From contig OY987265.1 of NCBI GenBank assembly GCA_963920665.1, positions 4,655,001 to 4,719,000 of the forward strand: 64,000 bases of DNA. The letters are read 5' to 3'. The translations under genes and the position numbers were made by a program. Numbering within the stretch: position 1 is the first letter of the stretch; each line of letters opens with the position of its first letter. This document shows, piece after piece, positions 1 through 11,549 of this stretch. The notes beneath the pieces are model-generated. The model saw only the letters and a list, made by a program, of their open reading frames with translations. It made no database searches and was not told the origin of the DNA. This DNA is from Straminergon stramineum. Its lineage: Eukaryota; Streptophyta; Bryopsida; Hypnales; Calliergonaceae.

Positions 1-288
1 TCTTCTCTGGTGACTTACAGTTTAATCTCCCACATGTGCATCCATGTAGCCTGGTTTTTGATTGACTATTGGTCTTGCACCAAGACGCAGTATCACATCT
101 TCGGTTGAATTCCTTGTCAATCGAAGACAGCGTTGGCCATGGCTGGAGCAGTTTGCGAGAATCTGCAAGCAGTCTTGCAATGTTTGTAGACATTCAGTTT
201 TGGAATAACTTAAGTTACGGAATTGGTCTAATGAATGATCTGACTTCGGACTTATTGATGCAAATCATTGGCTTTGAGATGTGTCTTC
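1..288. other. unassigned flank
   Basis: No gene, RNA or repeat boundary is recognisable here. A 90-codon open frame starting at position 69 shows no family resemblance and runs into the following repeat element. Confidence 0.3.
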
Positions 289-292
289 TTAA

Positions 293-1229
293 CCCCTCAC
301 CACCCAAGGCTTGCACAGGTCCAAAAACAACATTTTTTTAAAGTGTTATAGACATAACTTTCACTGAGTTATAGAGATCTCAACTGTACAATATTGTAGT
401 GCACTTTTTGTAGATTATATGCACCAAATTTGGTGTCATTTGACCGCATAGATTGCAAGATTATAATGTTTTAGTGTTGAAAAAGGATGCTGAATTTTTC
501 CTAAAAATACATTTGGAGGCAAAATTCGATTTCGAACTCTACTCAAATGAAGAAACTTTAAACTATAAAGTGATTCAAAGTCAGCATAAAAACAAATTGG
601 TGAAAAAAAATATCAATGAATTGAATCATTGTGTTTGCAAAATGACTTTGAAATGTCAAAAAATAGCACGAAAAGTTGCATAAAATACATCAAAAATTTA
701 ACCTCCTTCTACTAAAATGCTTCTCAATCATTCATAACTTCTTCGATTGATATGAAATTTTATACACACAAACTAGACTAGTATGCGCAACTTTTCCAAA
801 AAAATTATAGGAAACGAACATTGTATGAAGAAGAAACAAGCTGCCACAGTTCATTGTAATCCAAAAATGTTAGGATTTTGAACTTCGAATTGCTCCCAAA
901 AATTCAAACAATTTGGATTGACATGAAAATTCTACCACAATAACTAGACTTCAAGGGGAACATAACCCAACAAATTTTATTGAAAACAAACTTTGGATGA
1001 AAGAGATACAAGCCCCCAAACTTGCTGAACTCAAATTGCACTTGTGAACTTCGATTGGCTTCCAAAAATTCAGTACATCTTGGATTGATCTGAAAATTTT
1101 ACCACACAAAGTAGAAGAGCGAGCGCAAATTTTCCAACAAGTTTTATTGGATTCGGGAATCGGATGCAAAAGTTACAGCACTTTAAATTTAACCTAAGGA
1201 CACTTTTGGTCCCCTTCGGCGGTGAGGGG
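293..1229. mobile_element. TTAA-flanked non-autonomous element, family A copy 1
   Basis: TTAA sits at 289-292 and again at 1230-1233. The left end reads CCCCTCACCACCCAAGG; the right end is its imperfect reverse complement, ending GGTGAGGGG. The 937-bp body matches 28480-29439 along its length (for example shared blocks on GATTATAATGTTTTAGTG and on CTAGACTTCAAGGGGAACA). No transposase frame is visible, so this is a MITE-like, non-autonomous copy. Termini and target site resemble the C and B families described elsewhere in this window. Confidence 0.75.
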
Positions 1230-1581
1230 TTAACCCTTATAGTAAACTTGCCAATCACCACACAAATGAAATTCAAATCCTTCTCTACAATATTGTAGAA
1301 ACTTGCAAGCTTTGAAACTTAACAGTCATTATTATTAAATGTCATGTTAAGATTCACTTTCAAAGAATAGAGTGCAAAAAGGTTTCCTCTTACAATTTAT
1401 CATTCCAACTTAAAAATAACAAGCCTAAAATTTTGTAAAAAAACTTGCTACCCTTCAACGCACACTGTGCTTTACCTAAGAAATGGCAAGAAATGAATGT
1501 TTGGTAATTGTGTGGTGATTGTGCCATGATTGGGAATTTCCTTGTGCAGTGAGTGGATTTGTGCGGTCATTAGCATGTTTA

Positions 1582-1798
1582 CTCTAGACAATGTCGAGGA
1601 CATCTTATGTTTGATGGATGACAAAGAATCCTCCTGTGAATAGCAGAATTGCAATTTTTCATCTTTAGAATTTTGTGTACAAAAGAAAGATCTTGCACAA
1701 TAGTTTGACCTCCAATGAGTATTCGGTTTTATTTTCTTATAGTAGATGACGTCACACAATATCAAAAGAGTTGATTTCCACGATCACAAGCCCAACAT
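1582..1798 (-). mobile_element. family B MITE, inverted copy
   Basis: This is the reverse-orientation version of the ~221-bp family B. Shared blocks include GATGGATGACAAAGAATC and the GATTTCCACGATCAC end. Its outer end has decayed (TTTA instead of TTAA near 1578). Its inner end shares the single TTAA at 1799-1802 with the next copy, so the two elements lie back to back. Confidence 0.7.
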
Positions 1799-1802
1799 TT
1801 AA

Positions 1803-2023
1803 CCCTTAGAGGACAGACTCATGAGTGTAGAAATCTTTCATCTTGATACCATGGGAATCATTGGTTTACAAAAATCCAAAAGGACTCATTGGAAGTCAAA
1901 CTATTGTGGAAGATCTCCTCTTTCTACACAAAATTTCAGAGATGAATAGTTGCACTTTTGTCCCACACAGAAAGAGACTTTGTCATCCATCGGAAACGAA
2001 TCGTCTATGACGACGTTTATAGG
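1803..2023 (+). mobile_element. family B MITE, 221 bp
   Basis: Bounded by TTAA at 1799-1802 and 2024-2027. The left end is CCCTTAGAGGACAGAC and the right end reads CGTTTATAGG. The length is exactly 221 bp, the same as the copy at 47355-47575 and the same as the copy at 21155-22297 once its nested insertion is removed. It is non-coding. Confidence 0.8.
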
Positions 2024-2027
2024 TTAA

Positions 2028-2849
2028 GGGTTGACTTACATTAGAAGTAAATTTCAATTGCCACATGGCCATTTCCTTTTGCCATATGGTATGCTTAGTC
2101 AATAGAAAGAAGATATTGACAACATTGGAACAAGTCTATTAGGTAATATAATTTTGAAATTTGGCAAGTATGTAATGAACATATTCTAGTATGTAATTTA
2201 AAGAAAAGAATACTATATTCAGCACAAAAATATCAGTACAAGAGAGGTCAAACTTTGCTAAATTTATTGGGTAAGGTAAGCAAAAGAAATTCTTCTACCT
2301 TCAAGCAATAATCTCGAAGTTTGTGTAGTCATAGTTTGAATTTTTTTTTGCATATTCTATACATTTGACTCTATAATTTACTATACAAAGTTTTTTTTAA
2401 TTATTTAAATGTACAAATTGAATCATCAAAAAGTCATGAATGTATTGCCAATACACTTCGCTTCTTCATATTGGAGGGTGATATAGAATAAGTAGACACC
2501 TTCTTTGTTTTTAGAATGTTTGTATGTGTATACGTAACAAAATTTCATAATCAATGGTATTGAGGCTCAATTGTAATTAGAGCAAGTTTCACTCCATGAG
2601 GGCTCAAAATTTGCTAACTTTATATGGCAAAGCTATAAAAATTTTGTTTTTTTAGTTCAAATATCATAATCTTGCAATCCCCGATGTTAATGGAATAAAA
2701 AAATTTCACATATTGCCAAAATGATTTTGAGCACTTTTGTATGGTTGAAATTGTAAAAATGGGTTTTATTTTCAATTTACACAAATGCACCAGAAAATGA
2801 CAATTTTTAACAATTTCTTTTGAAAAACACCTCTTCTCCATTAGGGATT
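2028..2849. other. AT-rich spacer
   Basis: Low-complexity AT-rich DNA with poly-A/T runs. I see no coding, RNA or repeat-boundary signal. Confidence 0.4.
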
Positions 2850-2853
2850 TTAA

Positions 2854-3711
2854 CCCCTACAGGACCAAGGCCTTTTTTTCACCAAATAACACTCAAAATT
2901 GCCATTTCTATTGCAAAGAGTAAAAAAATTGAAAATTGTATTTTTTGGACATCTAACTGTAGGATCTTATACCTGATTAGTATAAAAATGTATGGAATAA
3001 AATTCATAAATTTTGACAATATAGATTGCAAGATATTTGTGTTTAAAGATATAGAAAACAAAAAAATTTGCACATTACGGGACTAGATTATTTGACTTTG
3101 AACCTTGTTAACTTAAAAAATTTCAAACTATAAAGTTTTAAGGTTGAAATCTTTATCATGAGAAATTCAATTGAAAATCTAGGGGGAGTTTTTCTTTTAA
3201 AAAAACATAATTTTCATTCTTTAGCACTATAAGTTTTCTTGGTAGAACAATCTCACCATTGGGATTATTGTGTTTCAAGCCCATCATAGAGCTATTAACA
3301 TTTTGTTTTTTCTTGTAATCTTAGACCTATTTCTACTTAATAATTTTTTAAAGAATGAAAATCAAAATTTTGGGGGGAATTTTTATTCTTAGACTTTCAA
3401 CTTAATTCTTCAACATAGAAAGAATTTAATTCAAATTCCATAGTGCAAAAAATTTCAACAAAAGGCAGTCAAAGTCATGTGAAATTACAAGATAGTATTT
3501 AAGGATTTTTTTTTCCAACTTTAAATGCTACTATCTCTCAATCAATATGGTCTAGCTTCATGAAATTTTCACTACTTGGTCTCAAATATGTATAGTATAA
3601 GATCTATGGTTAGATTATAAAAAAATATCTTCTTTGTTTTCTTAAGTGAATACAATAGAAATGGCAATTTTGAGTGGTTTTGATAGAAAAATGGCCTTGG
3701 TCCTTTAGGGG
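2854..3711. mobile_element. TTAA element, family C copy 1 (858 bp, long TIRs)
   Basis: TTAA at 2850-2853 and 3712-3715. The left terminus CCCCTACAGGACCAAGG is mirrored by CCTTGGTCCTTTAGGGG at the right. The inverted repeat continues inward for about 75 bp: CACTCAAAATTGCCATTTCT near 2889 pairs with its reverse complement near 3660. No transposase is encoded. It is the clearest long-TIR member of the family. Confidence 0.85.
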
Positions 3712-3715
3712 TTAA

Positions 3716-5312
3716 ACAATAAGATTTGTTTGAAGAAACTGTCGGAGTTTTCCTTCTTAAACTTTACAACACTCCCAAAATACTAATCCCTTTGAGATAT
3801 TCTCTTTATTATGATTTTTTTATTGTAGCTATCTTATTTTTGAATTTCAAAATAGAATAAAAACTTGATCTAGATTGCATTGAAAAAATTGAGAAAAAAA
3901 TTTGAGAAAAAAATCCACCTAAAAACACTACCTAAATTCAAGTAAATAATGACTAAACAATGGTTGATTGGATCTTCAATTAGAATTTACATCACTTTAT
4001 GGACTCCAAGGATTCCAAGTTCTTCTCCAATATTAATACTCTAATGTTACAATTTCAATAGATTTTAGATGATTACAAGAAATTTGGACACGTGTACTTT
4101 CACATTTGAACAATGTAAGTGTAATATTATTCATAATACTTACATTGAATCCCAAAAATACTATAGACTTCAAACTTTGACCATTAACTAATTGAGGGAT
4201 TAGACTTTTTTCCTCAAAATTAGGACATGTTGTCTAATTATTATACTAAGATTTGAATTTATTCTCATACCTTAAAACTTAAATTTAGTTTTAAAATATG
4301 AATCAAATTTAATTATAACAATAAAGTACTCAACACAAAACTTTACAAATTTTCTTAATTGGGGGAATGAAATTTTTTTTAAATTGAACATTTTGAATTT
4401 TTATGGCCTTGTCAGGGAAAGGTGACGCTCCCTTGACGAGGAAACTTGAGCGGATTGTAGGAAATTGTTAGGGGAACTTTCAAGGGAGCGAGGGTTTGTC
4501 AATCTGGTTTTTAGGTAATTATTGTTGCACTATTGCAAAAACTTGGATTCATGGCGAGGTGATCACAATGTTAGTGTTAACTTACGAGCTTTGTTGAGGA
4601 TTGGAGCAGTGTGATCATGTAAGCTTACAACACTTGTGTAGTGGAGTTTGCGAAGGATTGGCTACATTTGCTCATATCCCTTCTTACAAATTAGTGTTGT
4701 TCAATGGCGACATGAATGCAACATTTGTGCATTGGATTTTATTGAGCATTAGAGCATTGTGTTATGCAGTTTACAAGGGGTGGAGATTGGCACTCTAGGG
4801 AACAATTCAAGGCGAAGTGATTAGAGTAATGACAATGCTTGTGTTGTCAAATTTATGAGGGATTGGAGATAGGATTTCTTAGGAATAGTCCAATGCTTTT
4901 TCAAAGGTGTTGATTAGGGCGTTGGTATAGTGGGATTTGCAAAGGACTAGTTAGGGATGTGATGCTCATATTCTACCAAGGAGCAATTCAGAGTGACTTG
5001 TTTTCTCAAGATACGTGTGCTTGGAACATGGATTCAAGATTGAGATTAAGTTTGTGATGCATGTTGTAAACGGTATATGAGAAAGTGTTGCAACCATGTT
5101 ATGGTGAGCTTGACGATTTGCACTTCGATAACAAGAGTTGAAACAAACTTAGTGGAAGTTGTTCTTGTTGAAGAAAAAAATTGGAGGAATCCGAGGCAGA
5201 GTAGAAGGAGACTGAGGTAATAATTAATTATGGTTTATGGAGTTCCTTGCAAAGTAAACAACTCTGTCTTTGAGGCCTTCTTTTATGCATTAACACATGT
5301 CAGAGCACCTTA
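3716..5312. other. AT-rich spacer with imperfect hairpin
   Basis: No supported gene. Around 4421-4495 the sequence GACGCTCCCTTGACGAGG pairs imperfectly with CTTTCAAGGGAGCGAGG, suggesting a decayed small inverted-repeat element. The TTAA near 5313 is preceded by CCTTAGGG, which looks like the right end of a further TTAA element whose left end I could not place. Confidence 0.4.
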
Positions 5313-5317
5313 GGGTT

Positions 5318-5470
5318 AATCCTAGAGGGATGTTGTGGACACTCAATGTCTAATGGATGATAGAAAATCCTTCTAGGTAAGACAAAAGTGTAGATGTTTA
5401 TTCTTGAAATTTTGTATGAAAAGGTGGGAGGTCTTGTACAATAGTTTCACCGCCAATGACTATGGATTGC
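5318..5470 (-). mobile_element. family B MITE fragment
   Basis: Starts just after TTAA with TCCTAGAGGGATG. It then matches inverted family B (ATGGATGATAGAAAATCC, GGTCTTGTACAATAGTTT) up to about 5470, where similarity stops. It is a truncated copy. Confidence 0.6.
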
Positions 5471-5617
5471 ACCTATATGTCTATTTTCTATGCTTTAGAA
5501 ATAAAGCTCATTAATTAGTTTCAACTTTAGAAATAAGAGACCTGTAATAAGACAATGAACTATTGACAAAAGGAAGAGTAATGGGATCATGGAGATCAAC
5601 ACTTTTTGATGAATTAC

Positions 5618-5655
5618 AAATGATAATAATAATAAATTATTATTATAATTATTAT
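5618..5655. repeat. (TAA)n/(TTA)n palindromic microsatellite
   Basis: A run of ATA/TAA triplets flips into TTA triplets, giving an AT-only near-palindrome able to form a cruciform or hairpin. Confidence 0.7.
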
Positions 5656-5832
5656 TCTTTGATATGTAATTTTGTAGATGTTTCTCTAGGGCCCACACGT
5701 CTTGTTTCCCTTAAAAGAAAAATTATTACGAATTTTTTTCGTGAAGATTCTATTTGTCCCATTCTCAATATGTAGGCAAACCTATTTCCAACCAAAGGAT
5801 GGTTCCAAACTCCATGTAAGGCTTCCAATGTA

Positions 5833-6020
5833 CACTGTATAGGGGTATTAAGGGGACCAAAAAATTAAAGGGACTAATTCTAGAAAACTGTAGATGTTTG
5901 AAACATGATGTACATCACCCGGACACTCCAATAACTAATGATGTACAATAAAGGTAGATATTTCTTTAGTGTGGAATGTCGATTAATTAGTATGGGTCCC
6001 CTTAATACCCCTATTCAGTG
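5833..6020 (+). mobile_element. TA-flanked MITE, family F copy 1 (188 bp)
   Basis: Flanked by TA (5831-5832 and 6021-6022). The left end CACTGTATAGGGGTATTAAG is mirrored by the right end, a TIR of about 25 bp ending in AGGGGACC. A second copy in inverse orientation lies at 38679-38864. TA target duplication suggests Tc1/mariner-type mobilisation; that assignment is inferred. Confidence 0.75.
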
Positions 6021-6171
6021 TAGACGATGTGATCATGTGAGCTTTCAATGTACACCTCCTTGGACATTTTTGTTGTCCCAGGGTCCTGCGCTGCATGAGC
6101 TGTCACCTACAATTCATCTGATCGGAAATGGGTGATCTCCTTTACAAAACAAAATGAAATGAAATGAAAAA

Positions 6172-6420
6172 TCAATGGAAGAAGGTCAATGGGGGCTTGG
6201 CGCTGGAGGATGCAGGCACGGCCACCTGGCCCAGAACCTCGGCCCTGGAATGCGTCAAACTGCGCCTCCCGCCAGTCACTTCTCCGGCATTCCTCACGTC
6301 GGTGCTCCTTGCCAAGCCGGCTTGGAAGCCACCACCACCATAAGCACCTGCATCTTGACTGCACGCAACCAGCCACGGCAGTTCTCGGAAGTTATTTTGA
6401 ATAGTGCCGTTAACTCTCAA
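6172..6420. other. GC-rich island, unassigned
   Basis: A ~250-bp block far richer in G+C than its surroundings, open in several frames on both strands. On the minus strand one frame is rich in Gly/Ala/Ser; on the plus strand another is rich in Gly/His. I recognise no protein family. It could be a decayed exon, a first exon or untranslated leader of a gene, or a CpG-rich promoter upstream of the GT14 gene. Confidence 0.3.
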
Positions 6421-6429
6421 ACTTATTAG

Positions 6430-7724
6430 CTTTCCAAGCAGGTTCCCTATCTTGACATAAATTATCAAACATAGTGAAAAACTCGAAAATGGTGCACACT
6501 GAAAGGTAAAGTAACGTCAAGAATTCCCAGGAGGATTAAGGTAAGTTAATTCCTCTCACTGCGATTCAAGGGCGACTTATTTGCAGAATTTATCGAGAGT
6601 TTCGAATAGGCAACCTGTGCGTTGAAGGACAAATTACGTACAAGACCAATTCCCATCATGAAAACTAAAAGAGAATTCTCTCGAGTGTTCTTTACACCGT
6701 GAAAGTTAAGGAATGTGCGAATTTGGGGGTCGGGAAGGCTCCTCATCATCAGTCTGCCCCGTCGTAACTTACCTCGACCCCATCCCACTTTTTCTCGCAA
6801 TTCAAGAAGAAGAGAGGCATAGCCTTGTCCATAAAAGAGTCATACATATTAACTGAGTGATGCTTCCTCCAAAATTTACGGTAGTGTAAAAAATTGTTTG
6901 CCAATATAACGTGAGGCGACCTAAAAGAACCCAACTGAAAGGGCGAAAGAGCCTACCGAGCGTAGGATATACTGTCTTTGTAGCTGCTGAACCATCACCA
7001 TTTGACTAGACTTGAGAGCACGCTGACTACTCGCAGAGTGGTCGCGGGAATCGATCTCGCATGCGACAGAGTCCTAGTTCAATTTTCAAAAAAACTCTTC
7101 GGTTAGTAGTGCTGGAACGGTATTTCAAAATCACTTGAGCTGTGTCTGGGAAAACCAGTAGTTAGATTCTCTCTGCGAAAATTCAGAACTAGACTTCAAT
7201 TCTCTGATACTAGTTGCGTTCGTAATTCAAATCAAATTACATTTCTTGGGTTTGACCAGGAAATCAAAGATTATGACTTCGTCTTTCGAGAAGCACTTGT
7301 CAACTGCCATTTGATTCTAGCCAGCACAGTTGTTAGCGCACTGAGTTCGTGACTGAAGGTCGATCTTGGTGAGGGTACTTACTTGGAATTCTAATTAATC
7401 GTTAGCTATCAAGTCTGTCAATTTGTATAAGAACCGTGTTCTTTCTCACGATGATTGATTGATTGACTGATTACGAACGTGTTTGACCCTATGTAAAGTT
7501 TTTCACAGTCATTACATCTTGATATCGTGCTCACGCCCTATGTACAGTTCTTGTAGTCCTGTATTGGAACCGACTCTTGTGATAGATTGCTCTCCTAGTG
7601 CTCTCACCTGTAGCAATCTTAAGACAACTTCGGTTGCAGATTTGGATCCTTGAGGATGAACTTCAAACTTTCCATGTACGAGTAGTTGATCGTTGGCTAA
7701 GGTAGCACGAAAATACCGAAAACG
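6430..7724. promoter_or_regulatory. upstream region of GT14 gene
   Basis: About 1.3 kb of non-repetitive, moderate-GC sequence before the GT14 start codon. It presumably contains promoter and 5' leader, but I could not identify a TATA box or leader intron with confidence. Confidence 0.3.
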
Positions 7725-10700
7725 ATGAGAGAAAGCATAGCGACGCTGGTTACTCAAACCACCACTGGAGTGGCGGATGCGATAGTCGCAAACATTTCTG
7801 ACAACGTGAAGCACGCTTTGGAATTAGAACAACGGGATCCCGAAGTCGAATCCCCGAAAGAAGCCGGAACGCGGGATGCACCATCATGGGGCTACCAGCT
7901 CTGTCCGCATACAAGCAGTAGCAGAGGATGCGGAGTTGCGAATTCAAGGATGCACTTGTTCGCGGTGGTGGGAGTTTTAGTCACAGGTGCATTCGTGCTC
8001 TACACGACTGCGCTTCACATGGGATTTTTGGGATCGGAGGAAGTCGCAGCCGCGCTCTTCTCAACGTTGCCAAGCGATAATTTCACGACGGGAATCGCCC
8101 CAGCGCCTCTCAATAGGGTTCCCAATTCAAGCGCAGGTGCGACTTCAAGCGTTGGTGCAAATACAAGCGTAGGTGATAATTCAAGCGAATTTGCAAATAC
8201 AAGCCCAGTTGCGAATTCAAGCGAAATTACGAATTCAAGCGCAGGTTCCAATTCAAGTGTTGTTGCAAATTCAAGCGCACTAGCGAATACAAGCCCAGTT
8301 GCGAATTTAAGCGTAGTTGCGATTCCAAGCGCAGATGCGAATTCAAACGTTAGTGCCAATTCTAGCGTTGTTTCGAATCCAAGCGAAGTTGCGTATTCTC
8401 CTCCTCTTGATTTCCCAACCATTCAGATTGACGAATTGTCTCCCTTGGCCGACATCGACGGAATTCCAGGTTCTATTCCCAACCCTGCGCAAGTTTCTTT
8501 CCAGAATATGTCGGAGACCTGGCACAGCATGAGTGACACGAAGCTGCTGCAGAAGGCAACGTCGGGACGACGGGATTCGAGTGTTTCTGGCACTTCGAAG
8601 ATTGCATTTCTGTTCCTGGTGCGCGGAACGCTTCCTTTCGCTCCTCTGTGGGAGCGCTTCTTTCGTGGCCAGGGGAAGTTTCTTAGGGTTTACATTCACG
8701 CGCATCCCGACTACGTGCCGGATTTGGCCCCGACCTCTCCTTTTTTCGGCCGCTTCGTCCCTTCCAAGGTGCATCACCATCTGCTTTCCTCCCTTTAACT
8801 ATTTGAATGTGTTTTTTTTATTAAAAAAAGATGAATTGGGGGGAACGAACGGGGGTTGGGGGGTGCATTAACCCCTAAGCGCTCCGACGTCCAATTTCTG
8901 GACGATGAACAGATTGAAACTCCAGCTTCATCCTCCTAACTACTTGGATGAAAGTTCTTATAATTTGTGGACATACGTTATCAAGTTGTTGGCCAATCTA
9001 AGGGTTGGATTTGGTGTTACTAGAATACATATTTTTTTTAAATTACCAATGTGTAAGTGTGTCAAGTGGTCAAATTGCATTGACTCTAGTTCAAAAATGG
9101 ATTTGCCAAAATGAGGTCATAGATAGGAAGAACACAAAAATTTCAAAAAATCACCATGTAGAGAGAACCTCATCTCAAATCCAGTCCAATAAATTTTACT
9201 CAAAAAAGGATAATATTTTTCTTGTAATTGAATTTTGAAGGAATTTTGGAATTTCTCTTTCAAAATTTATAGAAATAAACTGGAATCCTTACAGGTGGAA
9301 TCTACAAATCAAAATCTACAACTTTTATTTCTATACTAATTCCAAAATATGCTTCCAAATAGTACTTTATAATGATTTTTCTCAAATTGTCAATTTTGGA
9401 GATGAATCTGGATGTTTAGGGGTTAAAGATGAAAATTGAAATTACGACAGCAATTGGCTACCTCTCTTCAAAGGCCTGCATAAGGCTTCATCACCCAAAA
9501 TTTGTCTAAGGGCATCGTCAACAGACTCCGGAATTTGCTCCGCTAAAATAAATCTCTAACTCTTGAATTGCTTTGGAATTGGAACTTGATTTTTTTTTAT
9601 CATTGGAAGCACGTTCCAAAGTACTTTGAATAGGTAAAAGAAAACTCAAATTTAGACATTCATTTTATTCTAAAGTGGGTGCAATTTGGAGGAAAATGTG
9701 CATTGGTAACTTCTGTGATTTGCCAAAGTTACTTCAACTTTTGTCTTTTAGCTAGCTTATGAAGTGATTTATTTCCTTTCTCCAATGTCTAAGTTTGAGT
9801 TTTCTTGTATCTATTCATAGAACTTTTGAATGTGCTTCCAATGATAGGAATTTCAAGTTCTAATTACAAAGTAGTCAAAAGTTATATTTTGTCAAGGCAA
9901 ATTCGAGAGTCCATTGAAGATACTTTGATTAAGCATTTCAAAATGTGGTTTTGGTCATTTACCTTGGAAGGACGAGGCCTCAATGATTGGTAGTCATCTA
10001 AAAATAATTAGATATATGAATGAATAGTTGCATTCTTTGTTTCTATAGCTTCTCTAAAAATTATCTATATTTCACATTTAACTACTTTTGGACTATTTAG
10101 TAAATTCTAGACAAAACATCTAGAAATCTTGAGATAATTATCTCTTGATGCTTGTAGTACAAATCTCCCCATGTTTTGCATTGTCTCTTGATGACCATTT
10201 TTTTCTATTATTAATTTTAGACTTTTGAAAGTCCATAAGTAGTTAAATGTGGCATCTATTAGACATTTTGGGTCCTTTGCATTGTTGTAGGGTTAAAGTG
10301 CTTGAGTCCTTGTTGAATCTTATTGGCATCATAAAGGGGATGTCTGATTGTATAAGCTTGCATTTTTGCAAAGTCATATGAACAAACTATGAATTTTCAC
10401 AATGTTGAACATGGATTTACTCAAAATTGACCCGAAGCTCTCATGGATACTAATAGAATCTTACTAATGCTTTTTCATCAGGTTGTACAATGGGGAAGGT
10501 TGTCAGTGTTCGAGGCCGAGAGACGCCTCCTCGGGAACGCACTTCTAGAGCCATCAAACTCCTGGTTTCTCCTTCTCTCTGAGTCTTGCATTCCCTTATT
10601 CAGCTTCCCAGAGACGTACGCCTACTTCAACAACTCACCAGGAGTGAACTTCATCGAGTCATATGGAGGTAAATTTAGTAGCAAATTTCTTTGGAAGTTG

Positions 10701-11549
10701 ACTTGAGATCTCACATGAACAAACTCTTAATTCATGTCAATCTTGAATTGGTTGGAGTTGTTTCTCTCTACAGTCATGAACAAGATCCCAGACAGTGTGA
10801 AGAAAGTCCGAAGCAATTTTTAGCAACTTTCCGTTCTGCAAATGTCACCATACACTGCACATCGTAGAATTCTCTGTCTACTACTATGCAAGTTGATCAA
10901 TGTGAAGTGCACTTTGTTTGTGTTTCTTTATCCATTTACTTGTAACAATATATTACGTCTTTCTAACAGGATAATATATAATTTGTTAAAAATAGTTAAT
11001 ATTGCTGTTTTCATGTCCTATTGTCACAAATCCATCAAATTTGATAAACAATCTCGATCTATGCGTGCAGATTCAACCCGGTCTGGGCAAGGGCGACTGT
11101 ACAGAGGTCGTTACGAGGCGATGGCGCCCGAGATCACTTCCTCCAACTTCCGCAAGGGGAGCCAATGGTTCCAAATTACCAGAGACCTTGCACTCATGGC
11201 CGCCAGAGATTCTCCGGAGTACACCAAGTTCAAGAAATACTTCTGTGCAGTTCATTCAGTCTGTTACATTGACGAGCATTTCTTGCCTACGTTGGCTTGG
11301 ATCGAGTTCCCGAAGGCACTCGCCTTTCGAACGCTCACATATTTTGCATTCCGGGGGAAATCGCCACATCCGAACAAGTTCGCTAAAAAGGATACTACTA
11401 GAAGATTGATGAGGTGGCTTCGGGAAGGGCACAATTGCACATATAATGGGCAGGTGACTTCGACATGCCACTTGTTTGCAAGGAAGTTTGAGAAGGATGC
11501 ATTGGGTGTTCTGCTCGAACTTGCGGATTCTGTAATGGGAATTCCTTGA
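7725..11549 (+). CDS. GT14-family (BC10/core-2 I-branching-like) glycosyltransferase
   Basis: Three exons: 7725-8768, 10482-10668 and 11071-11549, giving 569 aa. Junctions are canonical: AAG|GT, a TACTAAT-like branch point before CAG, GAG|GTAAAT, and GCAG|AT. The protein is a predicted type II Golgi membrane protein: hydrophobic anchor at residues ~78-100, a sequon-rich repeat stem at 134-223, then the GT14 domain from ~291. Family marks are the IAFLFLVRG start, YIHAHP, VPSK/VVQWGR spanning intron 1, SESCIPL (381-387), FRKGSQWF (437-444) and DEHFLPT (478-484). GT14 members transfer sugars in the secretory pathway; plant BC10 relatives affect cell-wall and arabinogalactan-type glycosylation, but substrate is not deducible here. 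Intron 1 carries a TTAA element. The exact start is uncertain because no leader was identified. Confidence 0.88.
8124..8393 (+). repeat. 15 x 18-bp in-frame coding repeat (N-[ST]-S-x-x-A)
   Basis: Exactly 270 bp made of fifteen 18-bp units on the theme AATTCAAGCGTAGTTGCA, in frame inside exon 1 of the GT14 gene. Each unit encodes a hexapeptide such as NSSVVA, NTSPVA or NSSEIT. Most units contain an N-x-S/T sequon, so the lumenal stem may be densely N-glycosylated. Units near the 3' end have drifted (IPSADA, NPSEVA). The periodicity also creates long spurious frames on the opposite strand. Confidence 0.95.
8872..9422. mobile_element. TTAA element in GT14 intron 1 (family C-like)
   Basis: TTAA at 8868-8871 and 9423-9426. 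The left end is CCCCTAAGCGCTCCGACG and the right end reads ATGTTTAGGGG. The TIR is short and imperfect, and the body is 551 bp with no coding capacity. It lies inside an intron, ~100 bp after the donor. Confidence 0.7.

Noticed and set aside
7020..7090. Possible tRNA-like segment (GTGGTCGCGGGAATCGATCTC)
   Set aside because: No T-loop consensus or cloverleaf pairing could be built.
8015..8422. 135-codon minus-strand frame over the GT14 repeat
   Set aside because: The 18-bp periodicity keeps all frames open on both strands; the plus strand continues into the GT14 domain.
10842..11070. N-terminal extension of the third GT14 exon's open frame
   Set aside because: It is intron sequence read through; the acceptor at 11070 joins in phase with exon 2 and aligns with the family.
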